A stretch of 20,018 bases of DNA from contig NWUY0300038295.1 in NCBI GenBank assembly GCA_004151065.3, positions 20,282-40,299 on the forward strand, given 5' to 3'. Positions 1 to 6,999 of this stretch are shown one piece after another (position 1 is the first letter of the stretch; each line of letters opens with the position of its first letter). The position numbers and the translations under genes are program-made. Below the pieces are notes generated by a model that had not been told where the DNA came from, searched no databases, and saw only the letters and a list, made by a program, of their open reading frames with translations. Source of the stretch: Larix sibirica (Eukaryota > Streptophyta > Pinopsida > Pinales > Pinaceae).

Positions 1-1
1 C

Positions 2-121
2 ACTAAGCTTGAAGACAAGCTAGAGGGTATAGAGAATTTTCGGGCATGGAAATATAGAATTGGTCTCATTCTTGAAGAGAATGATCTTGCCCAATATATC
101 AAAGATGAGGTTGCAGAACCT
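2..121 (+). pseudogene. Ty1/copia gag N-terminal fragment
   Basis: Reading from base 2 gives 40 codons without a stop, containing KLEGIENFRAWKYRIGLILE followed by a segment with NDLAQYIKDEV. This is the N-terminal part of the gag region of plant Ty1/copia polyproteins, where a W-K-Y/W-K-x-R core is typical. The match runs to base 121, next to an ambiguous base (N at 122); the same frame stays open beyond it but no longer resembles gag. The window begins inside the fragment, so its true start is not visible. It is the only copia-like coding piece seen. Gag normally packages element RNA in virus-like particles; this piece is too short to act. Confidence 0.72.
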
Positions 122-489
122 NTTAGATTTAGTTTAATTATATGTGTTTTGTTATGCATTGCATACACTTTTAGATGGACTGCATGGCATCACCTGGACT
201 TGGGGAAGGAATTAGATAGCCCCTGTTGTGTTTCATGACCCTCGTGGGTCAGGTGAAGGGAGAAGCCATGGCAGAGGGCAAGCAGAGCTCCTTCAGAAGG
301 GTAAAGAAGCATTGAGGGAGTTTGAGCTATGATTCAGTTGGAAAAATGACAAAGTTCAGAGTCCTCAGATGTAGTAGGGGATTATACCAGTGCATAGAGC
401 TCTCCAAGAATTTCCAACGGTACCGGATTTTCCAAATTTGGCCTTAGGATGAAGAAGTTATCACCCTGGAAAGTTTGAAGGAGTAGGGG
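122..489. other. Unassigned sequence without a gene
   Basis: No coding similarity is recognised on either strand. An ambiguous base is at 122. A short hairpin with 6-bp perfect arms (TGACCC/GGGTCA around a 4-base loop) lies at 236-251. The stretch sits between the copia fragment and the minisatellite and is less AT-rich than most of the window. Confidence 0.5.
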
Positions 490-500
490 TAGGTGGTTCC

Positions 501-1165
501 GACTTCTGAGTTCCGCATGCGGATTGCGGGTTGCGGAGGTTGGAGGACCAGTCTTCGGAATTGCGTGGTTAGACTTCTGACTTTCCAAATCCGCAAGGCA
601 TATTGTGGATTGCAGAAGTTGGAAAGGCAATTTCCACGGGGTTTGTGTGTTGGACTTCCGACTTTCCGAATCCGCAAAGCGGGTTGCAGATTGCGGAAGT
701 CGAAAGGTGATTTTTCCACGGGTTACGAAATGAGGTTTTCAATATCCAACTTCCGCAACGCGGGTTGCATATTGTGGAATTCGGAAGAGTAAAAATTCTG
801 GGACGAAAATTGGAGGTTTCGACTTCCGAGTTCCGCATGTGGATTGCGGATTGCGGAAGTCAGAGGGATATGTTTCCTGGGATCGAAAATTGGAAGTTCT
901 GACTTTCGACTTCCGCAACGCGGGTTGTGGATTGCGAAATTCAGATGCATATCTTTCTTGGGAAGGAGATTTTGGAATTCCGACTTCCGACTTCCGCATT
1001 GTGGATTGCGAAAATCGGGAGCATGATTTCTTCAGAGAGGTGAATTTGGTAATCCAACTTCCGACTTTCGCATTGTGGATTGCGAAAGTCAGGAGTGTGA
1101 TTTCTTCGTAGAGGTGAATTTGGTAATCCGACTTCTGACTTTTGACTGTGGATTGTGGCAAGGAA
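501..1165. repeat. Minisatellite, about nine imperfect units of ~78 bp
   Basis: Units with a shared core begin near 501, 572, 653, 745, 821, 901, 981, 1056 and 1128, giving a mean period of about 78 bp (range roughly 71-92). The core starts with GACTTCCGA or a variant and ends with a form of GGATTGCGGAAGTC, so its two ends are inverted copies (GACTTCCG/CGGAAGTC) and each unit could fold into a hairpin. The spacer between cores is more variable but shares words such as GAAAATTGGA. The array is richer in GC and CpG than its surroundings. Because it is tandem, it produces several overlapping open frames of 75-140 codons on both strands. Their peptides repeat in more than one frame and are not judged real proteins. 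It lies next to the integrase end of element A. Confidence 0.88.
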
Positions 1166-1249
1166 AATTGTAGATTGCGGGCCTGAGAAGATTGTGGCTG
1201 TGCGAAAGAGCAGAGGTAATTATGAAGAAAAAAAATGTATCAGGTTGTC

Positions 1250-1990
1250 TCCCATCGCCTTTGAAGGGCACTGAGGGGATCAGGGACATGACAAATATGC
1301 GGGATGATATGAAGATAAATGCCCCAATGTGTGTTGTGGTTGAACTAGGTGTAGAGAGCATGAACTAAGGTGCAGTCGATGGCTTCAGTTTGGGATTTGG
1401 TTTGGGGATGGAAAGCTATGAAATAGCAAGGTTGGAAACCAAGTAATTTCTAGAGGGTTTTCCAAAATTCTTGAGAAAGAGGGAGTCTTGGTCAAAACTG
1501 AGGGAGTGAGGGAGGCCAAAAGGTGTCTAAACATTTTGGAAAAATAAGGCAACCATTTGGGAAGCATTTATAGTTTTGGTGCAAGGGATAAATTTGGCCA
1601 TCTTGGAAAATTGGAAAACCATTACAAAAATGCAGTCATGTATGCACAATGTGGGTATAAGCCCACTAATGAAATCCATGGAAATGGACTCCCAAGGGTG
1701 AGAAGGAATTGGTAGAGGCTAGGTTTGTGATTGACATGTTTATCACGGCTACAAGAAACACAACCATGGATGCAATAATCTATATATTTACACATGGATG
1801 GCTAATAAAAGTGTCATTGTAAGCGATGGAGGGTTTTTTAGTGCTAAAATTTCCACCATAGTATGAGGAATGAGATTCCTTGAGGAGAATCGAGTGATAT
1901 AGGGGTGAGAAACATTGAGTTGGATTAATTTGTAGAGCCAAGCATTATAGAGATGATAGTTTAAGAAAGCATTTTGGTTAATGTTGGTGG
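1250..1990 (-). pseudogene. Integrase domain of element A (degenerate)
   Basis: Integrase inserts the element's cDNA into the host chromosome. From the high-coordinate end, the minus strand shows a pre-integrase stretch (YHLYNAWLYKLIQLNVSHP, about 1965-1905). A zinc-finger-like CVSC with downstream lysines follows near 1760. The catalytic core then begins with HPWESISMDF. The three acidic positions can be placed: Asp in MDF at 1674-1676, Asp in FDQD near 1490-1497, and Glu in QTE at 1384-1386. The family words SKMAKFIPCTKTI and LVHAL are also readable. Several frameshifts and stops separate the pieces, so no intact protein can be made. Similarity ends near 1250, about 90 bp before the minisatellite. 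Confidence 0.8.
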
Positions 1991-2099
1991 GTTTTGCAAG
2001 CATCAAGCATTAAGTTGAAGAAAGGATTAGAATGGTACAATGGATTCCAATTTTCATAATTTGCACACTAAATTTTCAAAATATGTGAGGCCCAAGTTG

Positions 2100-2450
2100 G
2101 GGTAGGTGAGTAAATGTCACTTTATCGGTACTACCTTTCTTGCATTTAATGAGCAAAAGAAATTGTTGGATATTTGAAGCCCATTTAAGATGGCATTGTT
2201 CCCGCAATTTATTTTGTACATTTAAGAAAATAAGAGCATGATGATTAATGTACATGATGGTATCCTTACCAAGAATATAATGCCTCCATTGTCTTAGTGC
2301 TTGGACTAAAGCATGGCACTCTTTGTCATAGGTGTTGTAATTGAGATTTGTTGCAAGAAGGTTCTTGAAATAATAGGTGACAAGATGTATTCCTCATTTA
2401 AGAACTACACTTATGGCGAATTGAAATGAATTTGTTTCAATCTCAAAGTA
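2100..2450 (-). pseudogene. RNase H domain of element A (degenerate)
   Basis: In plant Ty3/gypsy elements this domain follows RT and removes the RNA strand of the RNA-DNA hybrid. The minus strand reads HLVTYYFKN, then NLNYNTYDKECHALVQALR, WRHYILGKD, and a tail KVTFTHLP where the family usually has a V-x-D-A-L-S-R type motif. The Y-x-T-x-D/E-K-E-x-x-A-x-V core and the W-R-H-Y-I/L motif are diagnostic of the RT-linked RNase H of gypsy polyproteins. An in-frame stop lies near the start and the C-terminal Asp-Ala motif is lost. It is continuous with the RT upstream and the integrase downstream. Confidence 0.82.
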
Positions 2451-3420
2451 TTGCAACAAATCATAAATTCAAGAACCAATTGTGCACACAGTGTGATCTC
2501 CATTTCTTCATATGTATGTTGATTTGTCAGTGTCAAACTAAAATATTTTTCATTGGAGAGTTGGTGTATATGGTGAGCAATGTGAGATAAGTGCAAGATG
2601 AATTTCCTATAGTAATTAAGATCACCAATGAAATTTTTGAGTGCAGATATGGAAGTGGGAGTTGTCCATTAAGTGGGGGTAGTAACTCATGTTGCATCAA
2701 CAAAAATCCTAGATTGATCAATAATAAACCCCATGTAGGAGATAGAAGTATGTCCAAAACAGGATTTCTTATGCTTGAATTGCAACTTATGAGTGTAGAG
2801 AAGGTCAAGTGTAATGTTCACATATTGAACATGTATGTCCAATGTCTAACTAAGAAAAGAACAACATTAAGGTATATCAAAATAACCTTGTTGAGATGTG
2901 GGAAAAAATATCATTAATAATCGTCATTAATGAGCCATAGAATTTGTGAGACTTATGGCATGACTAACCATTCATACAAGTCAAATTTAGTATTGAAGGT
3001 TGCTTTCCAAACATCACCTGATGCCATATGGACCTAACGATACTTAGAGGAAAATTCCATTTGGTGAAATACCTGGTACCCTCAAGATGGTCCAAGATAT
3101 CGTCAATATGGGGTAGAGGGTACTTATTTTTTACTATGATTTTGTCAATATGTTACAAAATGCCATTCATTGTTTTCTTTCTTGGGAATAATAAATGTTG
3201 GCAAGCCACAAGGAGAGGTACACAATTGAATGTGACCTTAATTGATGAGATGTTGCAATTGTTTTTTCGGTTTCACCATGCTTGACCAAGGAAATGTGGT
3301 AGGATGGGTAATTGGGAAGGGAAACACCATGAATGAGATCAATAGCATGGTGAATGGAAAGTGGTAGAGGCAAATTGTGAGGATTAGTGAAGCCATCCTC
3401 ATAGGTGTACAAAATAGCTT
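2450..3420 (-). pseudogene. Reverse transcriptase of element A (degenerate)
   Basis: RT copies element RNA into DNA. Minus-strand pieces, in order, are: an N-terminal segment with HAIDLIHGVSLPNYPSYHIS (about 3350-3290), CGLPTFIIPKK (about 3215-3180), IDKIIVKNKYPLPHIDDIL (about 3150-3095), LEGTRYFTKWNF (near 3090-3050), ATFNTKFDLYEWLVMP (about 2995-2950), YLNV where the catalytic Y-x-D-D motif belongs (2863-2874), TLDIHVQYV (about 2850-2825), KSCFGHTSISYMGFIIDQ (about 2770-2715) and LNYYRKFILHLSHIAH (about 2620-2570). The order matches the whole gypsy RT. At least three frameshifts and several stops interrupt it, and both catalytic aspartates of Y-x-D-D are gone. Confidence 0.85.
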
Positions 3421-3589
3421 CGATGCAAGGTATAAAAAGTGTGTCAATATTATATTCCTTAAGTTGACAAATAACACAAAGTTTAAGGTAGCAAGTGAGG
3501 GAATTTTGACAAACAATAGTTGTTCCTATTAATAGGTGGGATTTGGGAGTAGGAGAAGGTGGGGTAAAGTAGCATTAGTATCGATGGCC

Positions 3590-3900
3590 TTTTAATTTGA
3601 TGGCGTATATATTTTTACTTACATCATGAATGGCATTGCATTCAATCTGATAGGGACATCTTAAGATCAGATTGACACATTGTAGTGGAGCACATCATAG
3701 TCAACGGTGTCAATGTAGGATTCTATAGAAAATGTACTTTTGCAGCATTAGGTGATATGGAGAGGTGTGTCCTGATTGGTTACCCAGACCATATGATAGG
3801 GATGAGGACAAGGTGTAGTAGGAAATCAAAGTTCAAAACCCATGGCTTAGGAGACAAGATTACATTTGAAGTAATTGTCAATCATGATCAATTGTGTTAG
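3590..3900 (-). pseudogene. Retropepsin-like protease region of element A (degenerate)
   Basis: The aspartic protease cuts the gag-pol polyprotein. The minus strand shows MIDNYFKCNLVS where the family has an I-I-D-x-G/S-x-x-x-N-x-V-S active-site stretch. HPYHMVWV, FSIESYIDTV and DVLHYN follow. In a shifted frame LILRCPYQIECNAIHDVSKN appears, corresponding to the L-L-G-R-P-W-Q-x-D-x-x-x-x-H-D-G-x-x-N segment of plant gypsy proteases. The active-site Asp-Thr/Ser-Gly is not intact and there are several stops. It lies between the gag-like region and RT, as expected. Confidence 0.68.
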
Positions 3901-4239
3901 GCATTGCTTGATTTGGAAATTGTGAAGAGAGATAAATTGGAAAGATAAAATATGCAACAAAAAGATAAAATATAAATTGGAAATAATTAATGCAAGATTT
4001 TGATCGGGGTTGGAAGAATTATCAAGCTCAAGGAGATCTAATTTTGGGTGTAGGTTTGGTGGTGGGAATATTCAATAAGGCTTTAGCCTCTTTGCGATCC
4101 TTCAAGGTTCAACATTTTGTAGTATAATGTGTGGATGTATAGTGAAAGGTATAAAATTTAGTCTTGTGTGGGGAAAATGAGGGGGTGTTGGGTGAACGGA
4201 AAAAAACAAAAACAAAAGGTTTAGTAGACCATTGTGGAG

Positions 4240-4421
4240 GAATTTGGATGCATTTCACTCCTCCCCCACAAGGGAACACTTAAAATCCCCATTAAGAGAG
4301 GTATTGGTAAAAAAATTGCATGCTCTCTGATGGTCTTTGTTGTGTTTGTCATCATTATGAGATGATTAAGCACATCTTTTGGGAGTGTAAGTTTGCTAGG
4401 AGTCGTTTGGCATTCATTTAG
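4240..4421 (+). pseudogene. Possible LINE RT zinc-binding domain fragment (zf-RVT-like)
   Basis: From 4317 to the stop at 4419-4421 the plus strand reads a short frame containing CCVCHHYEMIKHIFWECKFA. It has the C-x2-C...E-x-x-x-H-x-F/L-x-x-C/W-x-C arrangement and the H-I-F-W-E-C-x-F-A phrase typical of the zinc-binding region downstream of RT in plant non-LTR (LINE) elements. Upstream, in another frame, SPTREHLKSPLREVLVKK may belong to the same domain with a one-base shift. It runs antisense to element A, between its gag-like and protease regions. It would then be a short LINE scrap inserted there, or a chance match. No LINE endonuclease, RT or poly(A) tail is seen. Confidence 0.42.
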
Positions 4422-4499
4422 AGCCATTATTATATTATCGTTCAGGGATGGATGCACTGCATGTTGTGTTGTTTAGTGATTGCATTTACTCATGAAACA

Positions 4500-4865
4500 G
4501 AGAAGGTAGAAAACCATAACCATGATTAAATTTGACAATAGGTATCTCTTCAAAATCATAGACATATAGGTGAGATCATATCTTGGAGAAGAGATTAATG
4601 AATTGTTGGATTGTTTTTATGAAGGAATACCTCAATTGCAATTAGCATGTAAGGATATACCTGCAATATCTAGGAGGATATAAATGACCACGAAAAGAAA
4701 CTATCAATGTGTGCCAGGGGATAGAGATGTCTTCATTTAGTTTGACCACCGCAGTGAGGCCAATTAAGGAGTTCATTTTAGTTTGTAGAGCTTGGTTATA
4801 TCGATGCCACCAATTGAGTATAGGATCCTTTAGATGTTGCATATAATGTGCTAGTTTCATATCAC
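4500..4865 (-). pseudogene. Probable gag fragment of element A
   Basis: A 72-codon minus-strand open frame (4860-4642) contains NWWHRYNQAL and, further on, WHTLIVSFRGHLYPPRY. These resemble the W-W and the W-x-x-F/L...F-x-P-x-x-Y pattern of retrotransposon gag. The following DNA reads IQQFINLFSKI, a stop, then SHLYVYDFEEIPIVKF, similar to the Q-x-V-Q-E-Y...F-x-x-L helix that follows in Ty3/gypsy gag. The position upstream of the element A protease also fits. The match is weaker than for the other domains and no zinc knuckle was found. The alternative is unrelated sequence that merely looks like gag. Confidence 0.5.
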
Positions 4866-4954
4866 TAGCAAGTGTTGTATGGGATTAGCAATATATTTCA
4901 AAGCCACATATCAAAGAGTATGCCTTCTCCTTGTCCATAGTGCCATTAAAATGA

Positions 4955-5235
4955 GAGAGGGAAAAATTTGGTGCCCTTGAGATAATCAAGAAGTTCGTTA
5001 ATATAGAGGATTGGATATTGATTCTTGAATGTGATTTTGTTTAGGGATTTGTAATTAATATAGAGATTCTGTGTATCATCCTTCTTCTAAACCAACATAA
5101 TTGGGATCCCACAAGGTGAGGATCTTGGTTGAATATGGCCCTTTTGAATTAGTTATCAAATATGGCATTTGATTTCTTCAATATCCATGAGAGAGCATCT
5201 ATATACCATATTCTTAGGTAGAGGAGCACCATATT
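4955..5235 (-). pseudogene. Reverse transcriptase N-terminal part of element B (truncated)
   Basis: The minus strand reads GAPLPKNMVYRCSLMDIEEI, then two stops, IQKGHIQPRSSPCGIPIMLV, a stop, KKDDTQNLYINYKSLNKITF, NQYPILYINELLDYLKGTKFF. These are the opening blocks of a gypsy RT up to the F-F/F-S that precedes catalytic motif A. Beyond about 4955 the similarity ends, so motifs A, B and C (Y-x-D-D) are missing. The truncation point is close to the first gag-like sequence of element A, suggesting a deletion or an insertion breakpoint. Confidence 0.8.
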
Positions 5236-5489
5236 TCAAATCAATTGCATGATTGTTCTAATGATGTAAAGGCACCCATATAGGTGAGGTGAAGATATCT
5301 TTATATTCTTTCATTATCTTCTCCACCTACTTCTACACTATGGAAAGATCTCGTGTAGAGGTCTTCATAACCATGGTGATCTTCCATTCACATTCCAACA
5401 TAATCATGAAGAGGACAAATCTCCCAATCTAAGATATTATCTTCTTGCATTGTTTCACTGAGTTCAAACAAACTATGGTAGTTGAAACT

Positions 5490-5845
5490 ACCTATGGTTC
5501 CATGTAGAGTTGAGCTCCCAAAGTAACAATGATAATACAGTTCCTAGAATCATAAACACCATGACACTTGCACATATATAGTTGTCCTAAAATAACATCA
5601 CAAAATTCAAATGGCACAACATCACATAGTACCTAATATTTGAAGGGCTTGTTATCATAGTTTAGGTAGAATGTTTATTGACATGATTGTATCGTCCCTG
5701 GCTCAAATACTAATTGTATATCTAGGGTTGAAATTTCATTGGTATCTTGAACCTCTTGATTACCTCTAATGAGATCATGCTCTTCCAATTGTCATTGTCA
5801 ACAATGAAATCTAGCAGATTCCACTTCACCCACACTTGTGAGTGG
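5490..5845 (-). pseudogene. Retropepsin-like protease of element B (degenerate)
   Basis: Minus-strand reading gives FIVDNDNWKSMISLEVIKRF at about 5820-5760, where the family has F-I-V-D-S-G-S-Q-x-N-L-I-S-x-E-V-V-K-R-L. Further on, in other frames, come YKPFKYEVLCDVVPFEFCDV, GQLYMCKCHGVYDSR and IIIVTLGAQLYMEP fragments, which follow the usual order of this protease and its tail. The active-site Asp-Ser-Gly reads Asp-Asn-Asp. Several stops and shifts are present. It lies about 100 bp after the gag end. Confidence 0.75.
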
Positions 5846-5929
5846 AGTATGCACTCACCTTCCTTGGGATCCCCTGGTTCCTCAAGTTGTATATTTGTGT
5901 TAGCATGACTCTAAATTAGGGTTCAAGCC

Positions 5930-6995
5930 AAAATGTAATTCTATGGATTTCATCTTGACCAAAATAATGACTACTTGAGTGATATTCATTAGTGTTGCAT
6001 AAAGGGATTTTGTGGAACTCACACCACTTTCTAGTGTCCTTCATCTTCATGTTACACTTCTTTGCTTATGAGTTGGACTGGTTGTCCTAAGATTGGATGT
6101 CCTTTATTTGTACTTTTTTTTATGAATTAGGTTCTCCTTTACATTATTTTGTTGTGGTGGATTTGTAGACCCAAAATCCCTCTTACTCTTCTACTTAAAA
6201 TTTTGTTCAATATTAATAGCACATTCATAAGTGGCTCCTTGTGAGGAGATGTCTAAGAGCTTCATCTATGTTTGAATGTACTTGTGTACATAACTGCAAT
6301 ATTTTAGAACCAAGTGCTGCTCAAAGTCTCTGATATTCATCTTTGAGTGTAAACTATGGAAGATATTGGTGTACTCTAACATTGTCTGGTCTCTCTCCTA
6401 ACGTAACATTATCCATCTCATGTACTTGTCATCATAATTTCTAATAGGGTAGAATTCCTCCATGAGGGAATTGAAAAAATCAACCCAAGCATATTATGTC
6501 CTAAATGTTTTAAACTCATCTCTTGCATGTTGCACATAGTAAGTATCCCACCAATATTTAACATGAGGAAGGGACCTAAGGGGCACAAAGGTGATCTTCT
6601 CACTTCTAGGAAATTTTTAAACAAGTAATAACCTTATATTAGACCTAACCATTTCTCCAAAGCATGTGCTTCTATCTATCCTTCAAATTTTAAAGGATTG
6701 TCAAAATTAATTTCAACCTTGAAGCATGTCATAGCTCTTAAGTGAGTACTTGGCAAATGTGCATCTGTTGTTGTTGGAAATGATTGAAGGGTCTAGGTGA
6801 AATTATCCATCATCTTATTTCTCTATTGTGTAATGGCTCCTCAAGCAAAAACTTGAAAGGATCTCTTGGTCCATCATCTTTCCTTCTTCCCACTATGGGA
6901 GGTTTCTTGGGCCGACGAGGGTTATCTTCACCAAGTTTGGTTAGTTTGAGGACCAAATCCCTTTACCTTGACCTCATTGGGGACATTTGGGGAAA
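5930..6995 (-). pseudogene. Gag of element B (degenerate)
   Basis: Gag forms the particle that holds element RNA. The minus strand first shows a basic, proline-rich leader (RRPKKPPIVGRRKDDGPRDP, within about 6940-6830), then KVEINFDNPLKFEG and ALEKWLGLI (about 6726-6650), then a long readable core. The core includes KYWWDTYYVQHARDEF (about 6560-6510), WVDFFNSLMEEFYPIRNYDD (about 6490-6430), TMLEYTNIFHSLHSKMNIRD (about 6390-6330), QHLVLKYCSYVHKYIQT and GATYECAINIEQNFK. A Cys/His-containing end WCEFHKIPLCNTNEYH follows near 6045-5995. This is the classical plant Ty3/gypsy gag with its W-W, F-Y-P and L-x-Y motifs. Stops at scattered codons and one or two frameshifts make it inactive. Confidence 0.83.
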
Positions 6996-6999
6996 AAAA

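Larger units (their letters stand above)
1250..4865 (-). mobile_element. Decayed Ty3/gypsy retrotransposon (element A), internal region
   Basis: Read on the minus strand from high to low coordinates, the order is gag (about 4865-4500), protease (3900-3590), RT (3420-2450), RNase H (2450-2100) and integrase (1990-1250). Integrase after RNase H is the Ty3/gypsy order and excludes Ty1/copia. Every domain is broken by stops and frameshifts, but family motifs can be followed by switching frame. No LTR or primer-binding site was identified at either end. The integrase end runs into the minisatellite, and the gag end lies about 70-90 bp from the truncated RT of element B. A probable foreign fragment lies between gag and protease. 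The element is an old, non-autonomous relic. Confidence 0.82.
4930..6995 (-). mobile_element. Decayed Ty3/gypsy retrotransposon (element B), gag-protease-partial RT
   Basis: On the minus strand the order is gag leader and gag (about 6995-5930), protease (5845-5490) and the first part of RT (5235-4955), where similarity stops abruptly. Motifs differ from element A over the shared protease and RT regions, so this is a second element of another lineage and not a duplicate. No LTR or primer-binding site was found above 7000 with confidence; GTTGATACG near 7370 is too weak to call. The 3' part (rest of RT, RNase H, integrase, LTR) is missing, and sequence assigned to element A begins within about 90 bp. 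All frames are broken. Confidence 0.8.

Noticed and set aside
501-1165. CRISPR-like array
   Set aside because: Units are imperfect throughout, spacers are related to each other, no cas genes are present and the context is plant retrotransposon DNA.
382-1361. Cluster of overlapping open frames of 60-140 codons on both strands
   Set aside because: They arise from the tandem minisatellite. The same peptide words recur in several frames and both strands, and the unit length is not a constant multiple of three.
2591-2917. 108-codon plus-strand open frame
   Set aside because: It is antisense to the well-supported RT of element A and has no family resemblance.
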